A stretch of 64,000 nt of DNA from Filobacillus milosensis (lineage in GTDB: Bacteria; Bacillota; Bacilli; Bacillales; Alkalibacillaceae): assembly GCF_004402015.1 (NCBI RefSeq), contig NZ_SOPW01000004.1, positions 1 to 64,000 on the forward strand. Reading direction: 5' to 3'. Shown one piece after another: positions 17,970 to 26,737 of this stretch (its first letter is position 1; each line of letters opens with the position of its first letter). A program made the translations under genes and the position numbers. A model generated the notes under the pieces. That model did not search any database. It saw only the letters and a list, made by a program, of their open reading frames with translations, and had not been told where the DNA came from.

Positions 17970-19028
17970 TTGAATCGTAATAAAGATGAAATTATAAAAT
18001 TAACATCTTTATCTTCAAAAGCTGGATGAGGATGTAAACTCGCCCCGAGCGAGCTGACTCAAGTGTTGAGTCAAATTAATACTAAAAGTAATGATGAGAA
18101 TATCTTATTTAGTCAAAATAGCGCTGATGATGCTGGCGTTTATAAGCTTACAGATGAAATCGCTCTCGTCCAAACTTTAGACTACTTTACACCTATCGTT
18201 GATGATCCATACCTTTTCGGTCAAATCGCAGCGGCAAATGCTCTAAGTGACGTTTATGCAATGGGAGCTGAAGTGAAAACCGCATTAAATATCGTGGGTT
18301 TCTCTGTAAACGAATATGGTGCTGATCTGTTAGCCCAAATTCTACAAGGAGCTGAAGATAAAGTTTCTGAAGCTGGGGGATCAATCATTGGCGGTCATTC
18401 AATCGATGATAAGGAACCTAAATTCGGTTTATCTGTAACTGGAATTGCTCACCCTGAGCACATTCTTACTAATTCCAATGCCCAAATTGATGATGTATTA
18501 GTGTTAACTAAGCCAATAGGAATTGGAATCATTACTACTGCAATTAAAAAGGGGTTAGCTAGCTCAGATATTACTGATGAAGCCATCAAGTGGATGGTCA
18601 AACTGAATCGAGATGCAGCAGACCTTTTCAAGCAATTTCATGTAAATTCAGTTACTGATGTAACTGGTTTTGGCTTATTAGGACATGCCCTGGAAATGGC
18701 TAATGCAAGTCAGGTTTCTATGGAATTCTACTATAATCAAGTTCCAATAGTAGATGGAACGATTGAATTAGCTAAGCAGGGTGCAATTCCTGGTGGTACA
18801 AAATCAAATTTATCATGGTTAAAGCAAGATGTTGAATTTGATTCAAACTTGAAAGAGCTGGACCAGTATGTATTATCAGATGCCATTACTTCAGGCGGTT
18901 TATTAATCTCGATGCCCGAAAATGAAGCACAATCTTATATCAATTCGTTAAACAATTCATCCGACCACGATGCTAAAATAATTGGAAGAATTACTGCTAA
19001 ACAACCTAAAGCGATATCTGTAAAGTAA
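17970..19028 (+). CDS. selD: Selenide, water dikinase SelD, itself a selenoprotein (Sec20)
   Basis: SelD makes selenophosphate from selenide and ATP, the selenium donor for SelA. The real gene starts at TTG 17970, eight bases after GGAGG, and reads through UGA at 18027-18029. The N-terminus is then ...SLSSKAGUGCKLAPSELTQV, matching the family active site in which Sec or Cys precedes Gly-Cys-Lys. The resulting 352 residues are the normal length. Without the UGA, only the last 321 residues are seen, from a false start at 18063, and the catalytic segment is lost. Other family motifs are DDAGVY, ALVQTLDYFTPIVDDPYLFG, AANALSDVYAMG and TDVTGFGLLGHALEMA. It ends at a terminator shared with selB. Confidence 0.96.
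18039..18073 (+). promoter_or_regulatory. Candidate SECIS of selD (two stacked hairpins)
   Basis: Two hairpins follow the UGA with one base between them. The first is CTCGC-CCCGA-GCGAG (18039-18053). The second is a perfect 8-bp stem, TGACTCAA-GTG-TTGAGTCA (18055-18073), whose loop begins 33 nt after the UGA with a G first. The second meets the bacterial SECIS rules and has the same GU-starting triloop as the SelW-like gene. Confidence 0.7.
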
Positions 19029-19082
19029 AAAGAGGCTTCTCCCAACGTCATATAAATGACGAAGGGAGAGCCTCTTTATTTA
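19028..19082. terminator. Bidirectional terminator between selD and selB
   Basis: A long hairpin pairs AAAGAGGCT-CTCCC with GGGAG-AGCCTCTTT, and an inner CGTCAT/ATGACG stem sits at its tip. It separates the convergent selD and selB genes. Confidence 0.88.
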
Positions 19083-20944
19083 TTAACCCAATATCTCTGG
19101 TTCTCAACTCTTTTAGTAATATTTAATTTATCCAGCTTCTCTAAGAAAGGGATTAAATATTTTCGTGAAACGTCAAGAATGTCTTTAGCTTCTTTTAATG
19201 AAAAAGATGCACCTGTTTTTTTATATAGTTGTTCAATTAAGTGTTTAAAAGCATTAGTTTCAATATATAGTTCACCTTGTAAATGATGGATATATTCATG
19301 CTGTAATAAATATATTAAGAAATCTTCTTTGTTGTTCAGTGAATGGTGTTTTAAATAAGAGCTTATTTCTTTTACTTTCAACCCATCACTTTTTAAATCA
19401 CTTAATAATAAACTTAAAGTTTGTTCCTCACCATTTGAAAGTTCAACTTTAAAATCAGGTAGAGCCAGGAAGTTTTGAGTTTGAATAATTTCTTTTCCAG
19501 ATATAAGATCCTCTACTATAATCCAATTACTTTCATTGGATAAAGGTAACTTTGAGGTAAGCTCTGACTTATTCATCCCTAGTAACAAAGGATGTTTAAG
19601 ATGAAACTCAGAAAGATATTGATTAATCGTCGTCTTGATTTGGTTTATTAAGGATACTGAAAACAATCTTTGATCAATAATCACTAAATAATGTTCTTTT
19701 ATTAACTTCTCTAATTCAGGTGTGTAATTTAATAACCTAATGAGTTCATCTAGTTTGATTCCAGGTTGGTTATTAATAATACTTAAAATATAGTCCTTTT
19801 CATCAAAAGCTGCTTTTTGCTTTAAGTTAACAACAGTTTCTTCTCCATGCTTGTGTTTCTCCGCATAAGGATCAATAATTCTCCCTCCGCCTATTGTTTC
19901 AATAGGGGTAGCTCTTCTTAAAATAAAACGTTGGTCTTTTATCACGAATATAGTCTGATCCAAAACTAATTGAGCGTAAATAATATCTTCATTATTCTCT
20001 AATTTGTTTCGATCATAAAAAATAATTTTCCCATAAACTTCATTGGTTCCAGTATGTAACTTAATAGGAGTACGTTGTTTGACTACGGTAGTTAAATGAG
20101 GACTTATATTTAATTCAATATCAACTCGATTAGTAATTTCAGCATGATGATTATTAGTAACAACAGAACCTCTGTTAATTTCATTAGCATCTATACCTTT
20201 TAATGCTATAGCGGCACGTTGTCCTGCATATGCAGCTTGAACAGGTTCGTTGAATTGTTGAATGCTTTTAACTTGTACTTTTTTCTGCGAGGGTAAAATG
20301 ATTAACTCTTCTTGAGCCTTAACCATTCCCTCAACAATTGTTCCTCTAACAACAGTACCTATACCATGAATATGAAAACTTTGATCAATAGGGAAAAATA
20401 ATGCACCATTAGAAGGTTTGGGTGTAATGTTTTTTAATAAATCTTGAATGGTTGTCTTCAGTTGTTCTATACCTTCTCCGTTTATGGAATCAACCTCAAA
20501 TATTGATTTACCTTCAAATACGGTTCCTTTTACTAAGTCCCCAATTTCTTCTCTAACGACAGCCAATAAATCAGGATCTGCTAGCCTTATTTTTGTAATT
20601 ACAATTAATCCATTTTGAATATCTAAATGATTAAGAATTTCTAAATGTTCAATAGTCTGTGGCATAACCCCTTCATCCGCAGCTATAACTAATAGTGTTA
20701 AATCTATTGAACTGACCCCAGCAATCATTTGACGTATAAATCTTTCATGACCAGGTACATCAATAATAGAAACACTCATATCGTCATTTTGAAATAAAGG
20801 TGCATAACCTAGTTCAATAGAAATTTTCCTCTCTTTCTCTTCTTTTAACCGATCTGTTTCAACGCCAGTTAAGGCTTTCACTAATTCAGTTTTACCATGG
20901 TCAATGTGGCCTGCCATGCCAATTGTGAAATTATGTTTATTCAT
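19076..20944 (-). CDS. selB: Selenocysteine-specific elongation factor SelB
   Basis: SelB carries Sec-tRNA(Sec) to the ribosome at UGA codons marked by a SECIS. The 622-residue protein has an EF-Tu-like GTPase domain ([39 protein letters not shown]). Switch I has [13 protein letters not shown]. Beta-barrel domains follow, with [11 protein letters not shown]. From about residue 370 come the winged-helix repeats that bind the SECIS hairpin, ending in the C-terminal [20 protein letters not shown]...[19 protein letters not shown] motif. It ends at the bidirectional terminator shared with selD. The next gene upstream is a histidine kinase 40 bp away, possibly co-transcribed. Confidence 0.97.
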   Translation of the reverse strand: MNKHNFTIGMAGHIDHGKTELVKALTGVETDRLKEEKERKISIELGYAPLFQNDDMSVSIIDVPGHERFIRQMIAGVSSIDLTLLVIAADEGVMPQTIEHLEILNHLDIQNGLIVITKIRLADPDLLAVVREEIGDLVKGTVFEGKSIFEVDSINGEGIEQLKTTIQDLLKNITPKPSNGALFFPIDQSFHIHGIGTVVRGTIVEGMVKAQEELIILPSQKKVQVKSIQQFNEPVQAAYAGQRAAIALKGIDANEINRGSVVTNNHHAEITNRVDIELNISPHLTTVVKQRTPIKLHTGTNEVYGKIIFYDRNKLENNEDIIYAQLVLDQTIFVIKDQRFILRRATPIETIGGGRIIDPYAEKHKHGEETVVNLKQKAAFDEKDYILSIINNQPGIKLDELIRLLNYTPELEKLIKEHYLVIIDQRLFSVSLINQIKTTINQYLSEFHLKHPLLLGMNKSELTSKLPLSNESNWIIVEDLISGKEIIQTQNFLALPDFKVELSNGEEQTLSLLLSDLKSDGLKVKEISSYLKHHSLNNKEDFLIYLLQHEYIHHLQGELYIETNAFKHLIEQLYKKTGASFSLKEAKDILDVSRKYLIPFLEKLDKLNITKRVENQRYWVNK

Positions 20945-20984
20945 GCCGTATACACCAACTATTTAATTTAGTAATTTTTTCAAT

Positions 20985-22055
20985 TTAATAGAATCGAACT
21001 CTAAAAATACTACCTTTTTCTTTATTATCTAATACATTAAGTGAAGCGTGGTGATTGTTTAAAATTTGTTTAGTCACCATTAATCCTAACCCGGTACCCT
21101 TCTCTTTGGTTGATAAGAATGGTTCACCTAAACGTAATTTCAAATCATCAGGAACCCCCACTCCTTCGTCAATCACATCAATTGTTAATGAATCATCCTT
21201 ATAAACGTGAACACGTATGGTACCTTCAGATTCCATTGCCTCAACTGCATTTTTAATCAAGTTAATAAAAACTTGCTTAATTTGTGAACGATCACAATTA
21301 ATATAATGGTCTTTATCAGACTTAAAATCAATTTGTATATCATATAATCGTGCTTGAGACTTCATTAAAAGACATACTTCACTAATTGTATTTGTAATAT
21401 TTTCATTTTTAAATTGGTTCGGTGATGGTTTTGCAATATATAATAATTCTGTTGTAATAGATTCAATCTTCTCGATTTCTTCAGTCATAATATTAAAATA
21501 TTCTGGTTTATCTTTAACATCGTTTTCCAGAAGTTGGAGAAAGCCCTTTATTGAAGTTAAAGGGTTACGAATTTCATGCACAACACTCGCAGCTAGTTGT
21601 CCTACAGAAGATAGCTTCTCGGAATTCATTAACATTTTTCTAGCGGTTTTCAGCTCTGAAATGTCATTAATAACAGCTATATAGTAGGTTTTTCCTTTGT
21701 GATCGTCATTGATTTTCCCTAAGTGAGTTGCGGTATAAATGGTATGATCATCATTATTTTTGAATGCTAACTCAACATTAATTCGATCAAAACCAAGGGA
21801 ATTAATATATTTCTTAGCATTTTCAACATCTGACTCATCAATGAAATTTAATAAATCTTTACCTAAAAAACATTCCTTTTTGTAACCAAGGATTTTTTCA
21901 GCAGAATAAGAAATATAAACAATTTTGTAATTTTCATCGAATATTAATTTAATATTTGTTGAATTATTATCAAACCATTGAAATGCAGAACTCAATAATC
22001 CCTGTTCTAAATCTAATTGGTTATCCCCACTCATAACTAACGAATGTTTCTTCAT
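20985..22055 (-). CDS. PAS-domain sensor histidine kinase, sporulation-kinase-like
   Basis: A 356-residue soluble histidine kinase. A PAS domain occupies about residues 20-135 (IVYISYSAEKILGYKKECFLGKDLL and YIAVINDISE), then a HisKA domain with the phospho-acceptor in AASVVHEIRNPLTSIKGFLQ (about residue 160). HATPase motifs follow: NLIKNAVEAM, DEGVGVP and GTGLGLMVTKQI. No membrane span is seen. The layout is that of the KinA/KinE family feeding the Spo0 phosphorelay. No response regulator is adjacent, which fits a phosphorelay input. It lies between selB and the selenocysteine tRNA gene; whether it has any link to selenium is unknown. Confidence 0.85.
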   Translation of the reverse strand: MKKHSLVMSGDNQLDLEQGLLSSAFQWFDNNSTNIKLIFDENYKIVYISYSAEKILGYKKECFLGKDLLNFIDESDVENAKKYINSLGFDRINVELAFKNNDDHTIYTATHLGKINDDHKGKTYYIAVINDISELKTARKMLMNSEKLSSVGQLAASVVHEIRNPLTSIKGFLQLLENDVKDKPEYFNIMTEEIEKIESITTELLYIAKPSPNQFKNENITNTISEVCLLMKSQARLYDIQIDFKSDKDHYINCDRSQIKQVFINLIKNAVEAMESEGTIRVHVYKDDSLTIDVIDEGVGVPDDLKLRLGEPFLSTKEKGTGLGLMVTKQILNNHHASLNVLDNKEKGSIFRVRFY

Positions 22056-22233
22056 TCGATTAATCCCCCCAAAAAACGACCCTATATATACAAAATACTA
22101 TGATATGACATTAAAAATTATAACAACTTCTATTTTAACCAAAAATTGTCGTAATAGCAAAAACGATTTGTAATTATTGAAATTTTTAGAATTATTACAA
22201 TTACTTTACGGGCTAATACCATGAATTTTTTAC

Positions 22234-22262
22234 TTGTATTCTACTATTCAACAAACTATAAT
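22234..22262 (+). promoter_or_regulatory. Sigma-A promoter of the tRNA-Sec gene
   Basis: TTGTAT at 22234-22239 and TATAAT at 22257-22262 are separated by 17 bp. The tRNA starts 13 bases after the -10 box, so the selenocysteine tRNA has its own promoter directly in front of it. Confidence 0.75.
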
Positions 22263-22274
22263 GATGAAAGAAAT

Positions 22275-22371
22275 GGGGCTGGTTACAACGCTGGTGCTTG
22301 TCACGGTCTTCAAAACCGCCTGGGAGGCGCGTGTCGTCTCCGGTGGGTTCGATTCCCACACAGTCCCGCCA
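22275..22371 (+). tRNA. selC: tRNA-Sec (anticodon TCA)
   Basis: A 97-nt gene with an encoded CCA end folds as a selenocysteine tRNA. The anticodon loop CTTCAAA holds TCA at 22310-22312. The long variable arm is a 7-bp stem (22323-22329 with 22335-22341, one G-U) and a 5-nt loop. The T arm is GTGGG-TTCGATT-CCCAC. The acceptor strand is extended to eight bases (GGGGCTGG with ACAGTCCC), as in bacterial tRNA-Sec, though the eighth position is a G-A mismatch. The discriminator is G. It supplies the adaptor for UGA decoding in the two local selenoproteins. Confidence 0.92.
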
Positions 22372-22396
22372 ATATCAATTAAAGAGAGTGAAATCC

Positions 22397-22828
22397 ATGT
22401 CAGAAATAACTGGATATCTTATTATATTTTGGGGTCTGATCATGATTGGTTTACTAGGAATTGGCGGTTTTTTTATGTTTCGTAAATTTCTAAAAAAACT
22501 CCCTAAAGAAGATGGTAAATCCATTATTGATTGGGAAGAATACTATGTCGATCAAACGATCCATATGTGGGGTAAAGAAGAAAAAAAGTTACTTAATGAT
22601 TTAGTAGAGCCTGTCCCTCAACTATTTAGAGATGTTGCTAAACAAAAAATTGCTGCAAAAATTGGTGAAGTTGCATTGCAACGCAGACGCAAAAAAATAA
22701 CACTAGATGTTATTGTTGAAGGGTATATTCTGGCCACGCCTAAAAGAGATCACAAGTTCTTAGTCAAAAGATTGAATGAGAAACAAATAGATTTCTCACC
22801 ATACGAACATTTATTAGAAAAACAATGA
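22397..22828 (+). CDS. yneK: Membrane-anchored DUF2621 protein YneK
   Basis: A 143-residue protein with one N-terminal membrane span (residues 4-27, GYLIIFWGLIMIGLLGIGGFFMF) and a basic cytoplasmic domain. It matches the DUF2621/YneK family by pattern (SIIDWEEYYVDQTIHMWG, DVIVEGYILATPKRDH) and by position beside the ccd cluster. The frame is open back to 22298 but that part lies inside the tRNA-Sec gene, so I set the start at the ATG at 22397. It begins 25 bp after the tRNA and probably shares its promoter. Function unknown. Confidence 0.87.
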   Translation: MSEITGYLIIFWGLIMIGLLGIGGFFMFRKFLKKLPKEDGKSIIDWEEYYVDQTIHMWGKEEKKLLNDLVEPVPQLFRDVAKQKIAAKIGEVALQRRRKKITLDVIVEGYILATPKRDHKFLVKRLNEKQIDFSPYEHLLEKQ

Positions 22829-22863
22829 GCTGCACATTGCAAACGTGCCCTCATTGTTTTTTT
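22823..22863. terminator. Terminator between yneK and the convergent kinase gene
   Basis: CAATGAG pairs with CTCATTG across a 20-nt loop and is followed by a T7 run on the plus strand. It overlaps the 3' ends of both convergent genes. Confidence 0.65.
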
Positions 22864-23930
22864 ATAGGTAACTCAAACCAAAATTGATTGGTTTGATCAG
22901 TTGTCTTTACTCCTATCGTTCCGTGATGTTGATTAACAATTTCTTTAACTATGGCTAATCCTAGGCCACTTCCTCTATTATTCATTGATTTATTCTGGTC
23001 TAAACGGTAGAATCGATCAAAAATTTTGGAATGTTCTTCATGTGGTATTGGATTTCCTTCACTAGTAATTGATACCTCGTAACATTTGTCGTTCTTAATA
23101 CCACTTATAGTAACTGGTGAATCTCCTGCATGATAATGAAGGGCATTTTCTAACAAATTAAATATAACTTGTTGGATGCCCTCTTTTTGCACATTGATCT
23201 TAACTTGCTGAACATTAATATTGAGAGAAATTCCACGCTGATCAAACTTCCACATAAATAAAGACACGCACTGATTAATCAGCTCTTGTATGTTCACTGG
23301 ATTTTTAATAGTGACCTTTTGTGTCTTTAAATAATCCCATTCCTTTAATTGATCTAAATTTTCAATAAGAAGTTTTAACCGTTGCGATTCTTCATATAAA
23401 GAATTAAACACTTCATACTCTTGTTTGATATCTCCATTTTTCAGTGCATATAAATAGCCATTCAGATTAGAAATTGGCGTGCGAATTTCATGTGATAAAT
23501 CTGATACCATCTTTCGCCTTATATGATTGCTTGATTTTAACTGTTCAACTAACTCATTGTAATGGTGTACTAACTCACCAATCTCATTACTTGAAGTATA
23601 GTTTACAGGGTTAGGGTATTCACCTGTTTTTAAGCTTTTAGTAGATTGTATAACCTCTCTGATTGGATGAATGATGTTCCTGGTCAAATAAAAATGAAGT
23701 ACGCTTCCAATAATTATTGTTAACAAACTAAACATGATTAAATACTGAAACAACAACGATTCAAAACGTTGTTGTGATTCATCGTTTAAATTACCCAAAG
23801 AATCAACTAACAAACAAGCAGTTTGATAAATTGCAAAGCTACTTAAAACAATAGCCAAAGTAATAATTACGACATTAAGCAAGGTTAAATTAAACAGTAA
23901 TCCTTTAATAAATGGTATTTTAGGGCGCAA
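22851..23930 (-). CDS. Membrane sensor histidine kinase (HAMP/HisKA/HATPase)
   Basis: A 359-residue kinase with two membrane spans (about residues 10-34 and 60-84), with a short extracytoplasmic loop between them. A HAMP domain follows the second span (TRNIIHPIREVIQSTKSLKTG), then HisKA with the phospho-acceptor in VSDLSHEIRTPISNLNGY, and HATPase motifs NLLENALHYHAGD and RGSGLGLAIVKEIVNQHHG. The start overlaps the response-regulator gene by 11 nt, so the two are a coupled pair. The signal is unknown; the neighbouring cytochrome-maturation genes suggest, but do not show, a redox or envelope signal. Confidence 0.9.
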   Translation of the reverse strand: MRPKIPFIKGLLFNLTLLNVVIITLAIVLSSFAIYQTACLLVDSLGNLNDESQQRFESLLFQYLIMFSLLTIIIGSVLHFYLTRNIIHPIREVIQSTKSLKTGEYPNPVNYTSSNEIGELVHHYNELVEQLKSSNHIRRKMVSDLSHEIRTPISNLNGYLYALKNGDIKQEYEVFNSLYEESQRLKLLIENLDQLKEWDYLKTQKVTIKNPVNIQELINQCVSLFMWKFDQRGISLNINVQQVKINVQKEGIQQVIFNLLENALHYHAGDSPVTISGIKNDKCYEVSITSEGNPIPHEEHSKIFDRFYRLDQNKSMNNRGSGLGLAIVKEIVNQHHGTIGVKTTDQTNQFWFELPIKKQ

Positions 23931-24597
23931 ATTTATACCCCATTCCTCTTACCGTTTGTATTCTTTTTGGCTTCTGTTGATCTTTAATTTTTTCACGGAG
24001 TTTCTTAATGTGGGCATCAATTGTTCGATCCAACACTTCATGTTCTTTATTTGGATAAATTTGTTCGACTAATTGGTCGCGAGTAAAAACTTGATTTGGA
24101 TGAGACATGAAGTGGTATAACAAATTAAATTCATGCTTTGTCAGATTCACCTGTTTACCATATAAAAGAACCTCACCTTTTCTCACTTTGATACTTAGAC
24201 CATTATAAGTGATTTTTTTACAATACTGACCCGTACGTCTTAAAACTGCTTCAACATGAGCTAATAATTCTTCAGGCTCAAATGGTTTAGTGAGATAATC
24301 ATCTGCACCGAGTCGCAATCCATTAACCTTATCTTCAACTTGTACTTTGGCCGATAACATAATAATAGACACATCATGCTGTTCTCGCTGTCTTACCCAC
24401 ACACAAAATTCTTCACCGGTTATTTTAGGCAACATTAAATCAAGAATGATAAGGCAGGGTTGATGTTTCAAAAAAGCTTCTTTTGCTTCCTCTCCATCAA
24501 CAGCTTCTACTACCTCATAATTAGTCTTTTCCAAATATATTTTTATTAAGTTTCTAATCATCTGATCGTCTTCAACGACTAGTATGGTTTGATCCAC
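23920..24597 (-). CDS. OmpR/PhoB-family response regulator
   Basis: A 225-residue regulator with an N-terminal receiver domain (VVEDDQMIRNLIKIYL; phospho-acceptor Asp in CLIILDLMLPKITGEEF; MLSAK; DDYLTKPFEPEELLA). The C-terminal winged-helix DNA-binding domain has LTKHEFNLLYHFMSHPNQVF and TIDAHIKKLREKI...RTVRGMGYKFAP. It is paired with the kinase immediately downstream (11-nt overlap) and sits below a redoxin and CcdA in the same orientation. Its target genes are unknown; the adjacent ccdA/redoxin operon is an obvious candidate. Confidence 0.92.
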   Translation of the reverse strand: MDQTILVVEDDQMIRNLIKIYLEKTNYEVVEAVDGEEAKEAFLKHQPCLIILDLMLPKITGEEFCVWVRQREQHDVSIIMLSAKVQVEDKVNGLRLGADDYLTKPFEPEELLAHVEAVLRRTGQYCKKITYNGLSIKVRKGEVLLYGKQVNLTKHEFNLLYHFMSHPNQVFTRDQLVEQIYPNKEHEVLDRTIDAHIKKLREKIKDQQKPKRIQTVRGMGYKFAP

Positions 24598-24643
24598 TTA
24601 TAAACACCTCTTCTACCTCATCATTATAATAGATGGATCACGT

Positions 24644-25234
24644 CTATTCCATTTTCTCAAATTCCTTTACCATCATTTCATAATTCATGGCTCCCATGGA
24701 CTTATGCTGAATGATGCCATTTGAGTCTACAAAATATGATGTTGGAATAGGTAAAATTTGATATTCAGTTGATACATCACCTTTTTTATCAATAGGTATT
24801 TGAAATGACAACTCGAAATCTTCTTTAAAATCATGAACGTCTTGAATAGATGATTCTGTTTCAAATAAATTAACTGCAAGAATTACGACGTCTTTTTCTT
24901 CATAAAACTTTTGCATGTCAGGCATTTCAGCACGGCAAGGCGGGCACCATGTCGCCCAGAAATTAATCATTACCCTTTTCCCTCGGTAATCTGATAGTTT
25001 TACTGTTTCGCCATCTAATGTTTCTAATTCAAAGTCTGGAGCTTCACTTCCAATTTCCAGACCAACATCACTATTAGATTGAACCTCTTCATCATTAGGC
25101 TCACTACTAATCATAAAGCCATCCTCTTGATCTTGCTTAGTCTCTTCGTTTTTCTCTTCACCCGGTTGAATCAAATCATAAATAGCCCAACCAAACATTG
25201 CGACAATGACCACTAATAATATTATTTTTTTCAT
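24644..25234 (-). CDS. Membrane-anchored thiol-disulfide oxidoreductase, ResA/TlpA-like
   Basis: A 196-residue redoxin with a signal-anchor (MKKIILLVVIVAMFGWAIYD), a Glu/Asp-rich linker to about residue 60, and a thioredoxin fold with NFWATWCPPCRAEMPDM and cis-Pro loop LPIPTSYFVD. It lies 13 bp downstream of ccdA, which would supply electrons across the membrane. It is closely similar to YneN at 9704-10279, notably in the stretch ETLDGETVKLSDYRGKR, implying a duplication. The likely role is keeping apocytochrome c haem-binding cysteines or spore-envelope proteins reduced. Confidence 0.9.
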   Translation of the reverse strand: MKKIILLVVIVAMFGWAIYDLIQPGEEKNEETKQDQEDGFMISSEPNDEEVQSNSDVGLEIGSEAPDFELETLDGETVKLSDYRGKRVMINFWATWCPPCRAEMPDMQKFYEEKDVVILAVNLFETESSIQDVHDFKEDFELSFQIPIDKKGDVSTEYQILPIPTSYFVDSNGIIQHKSMGAMNYEMMVKEFEKME

Positions 25235-25247
25235 AATAAACCTCCTG

Positions 25248-25991
25248 TTAACCTAGGTTTGCAAACCAAGTATCTTGAACTAACCTTAATAAAAAGCTTG
25301 AAATTCGAGACATTTGTCCAGTGAATAACAGTACCCCCATGAAAATCATGACAGTTCCACCAATCTTCATGATGATACCACTGTAACGTACGATCCACCT
25401 TGTTTTACCAATAAAGAACGTTAATATTAAGAATGGTAATGCAAACCCAATGACATAGAAAATAGTATATAATGCGCCTTGGGTAGGATTACTTGCTGCT
25501 ACAACTAAGATTGATGCGAAAATTGGACCTATGCACGGGGTCCAACCTGCTGCAAATCCCATTCCAACAAAAATTGTTCCTAAATAACCTGCAGGCCTTT
25601 TTGTGAATTGAAAACGCTTCTCTTTCATAAAAGTTGTTATATTTAGCCATCCTGCTACGAACAGTCCCATAACAATAATGAATATTCCAGCGATTCTTTG
25701 TATGAATTCACCAGAATCACCTAGAAGTAGCCCTTGAATCCACTGCCCCAGGAAAGAGACACCTACACCTAAACCGATAAATACTAAAGATACTCCAAAT
25801 AAAAATAAAACTGCTTGTATCAATAATTTTGACTTAATCTTAGCATCTTTGTTCAGTTCTAGATCCTTCACGCTAACCCCAGTAATATAAGATAAATATG
25901 CCGGGAATAACGGTAAAGTACACGGGGATAAAAAGGATAGCATACCAGCACCTAGGGCCAACCAGATCGTTAAATCAGCTGTTTCTACCAT
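25248..25991 (-). CDS. ccdA: Cytochrome c biogenesis protein CcdA (copy 1)
   Basis: CcdA passes reducing equivalents from cytoplasmic thioredoxin to outward-facing redoxins. The 247-residue protein has six predicted membrane spans. The two redox cysteines are in GMLSFLSPCTLPLFPAYLSY and GFAAGWTPCIGPIFAS, the DsbD/CcdA signature. The start follows an acceptable ribosome-binding site. Directly downstream is its likely partner redoxin. A second CcdA lies at 27760-28464; the shared family motifs are strong, but the sequences are clearly diverged paralogues. Confidence 0.95.
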   Translation of the reverse strand: MVETADLTIWLALGAGMLSFLSPCTLPLFPAYLSYITGVSVKDLELNKDAKIKSKLLIQAVLFLFGVSLVFIGLGVGVSFLGQWIQGLLLGDSGEFIQRIAGIFIIVMGLFVAGWLNITTFMKEKRFQFTKRPAGYLGTIFVGMGFAAGWTPCIGPIFASILVVAASNPTQGALYTIFYVIGFALPFLILTFFIGKTRWIVRYSGIIMKIGGTVMIFMGVLLFTGQMSRISSFLLRLVQDTWFANLG

Positions 25992-26005
25992 AAATACACC
26001 ACTTT

Positions 26006-26638
26006 CTATTCCTTATTTAGTAGTAAAAATATTCCTATTAAAATAATTAAACAAATAAACCATACTGAAATTAAGTAACCAAAAACAGTTGTGAAAGGTT
26101 GGGTTAATGATAAAACTATCTGCCCACTTCCCCACAACATAATAATCACAGAACTAATTAATCGATAACTCCATTGATTGGACATCAATGAATAAATAAC
26201 TAATAAGAAAAATAATAAACTTAAATATCTCCAAGTGTAAGTATTTTCCTGCCAGACCAGATCAATAAATTCATAGATGAATGAAGAAAATATAAAGATG
26301 CTTACTATTACATAAACAAACCTACGAACAACTAATTCATTTTTATAAAATTTATATCCGTATAAGAAAATTGAAGCAAAAAAGGCAAAATAAAACGCAT
26401 CTGATTGACTTGGATAAGCCAATATCGCAATAGGGTCTTCAATAAATAAAGATAAGTTCAATGTTATCTTCCCGACCCAAATCAAAATAATAAAATTAAT
26501 AAAGAAAGAACTTACAGTTTCCAAGTCTTCTTTTTTCTCTTTTGTAGTTTGAACGCTTATTACATAATAAAAAAACGCTCCAGTTACTAAACTTATAACT
26601 AACATGGATAAAGAAATAATTGTGGATGTTGCTACCAT
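26006..26638 (-). CDS. Polytopic membrane protein of the ccdA-redoxin operon
   Basis: A 210-residue hydrophobic protein with about seven membrane spans and no recognised family. The start is uncertain: the ATG at 26638 has AGGTG five bases upstream, while the ATG at 26653 has none. The segment LIWVGKITLNLSLFIEDPIA resembles in layout WKLSYFLLHPQDLISS in the membrane protein coupled to the other redoxin. Its stop is 14 bp before ccdA, so it is probably the first gene of a membrane protein-ccdA-redoxin operon. Function unknown. Confidence 0.65.
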   Translation of the reverse strand: MVATSTIISLSMLVISLVTGAFFYYVISVQTTKEKKEDLETVSSFFINFIILIWVGKITLNLSLFIEDPIAILAYPSQSDAFYFAFFASIFLYGYKFYKNELVVRRFVYVIVSIFIFSSFIYEFIDLVWQENTYTWRYLSLLFFLLVIYSLMSNQWSYRLISSVIIMLWGSGQIVLSLTQPFTTVFGYLISVWFICLIILIGIFLLLNKE

Positions 26639-26704
26639 ATTCTCACCTGCCATTCTGTAGTTTTAGAATACTGAACAATTATGAAAGTTTGATGAAAGAA
26701 ACAA

Positions 26705-26737
26705 AAAAAAGTTCACGATCATTGTGATCGTGAACCA
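26705..26737 (-). terminator. Terminator embedded in the 3' end of ccdC
   Basis: GGTTCACGATC pairs with GATCGTGAAC around ACAAT, followed on the minus strand by T8. The stem covers the last codons and stop of ccdC. It cuts the cluster into ccdA2-mrpB-ccdC and a separate downstream operon. Confidence 0.8.

Noticed and set aside
18039-18053. First hairpin after the selD UGA as the SECIS by itself
   Set aside because: Its loop begins only 14 nt after the UGA and has C in the first two positions. The next hairpin (18055-18073) fits the rules better, so the first may only stack on it.
18063-18140. Shorter SelD beginning at 18063
   Set aside because: It lacks the catalytic AGUGCK segment. Reading the UGA as Sec from the TTG at 17970 restores the full family length.
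22298-22396. N-terminal extension of yneK
   Set aside because: The extension is encoded by the tRNA-Sec gene. The ATG at 22397 gives a normal family start with a membrane span.
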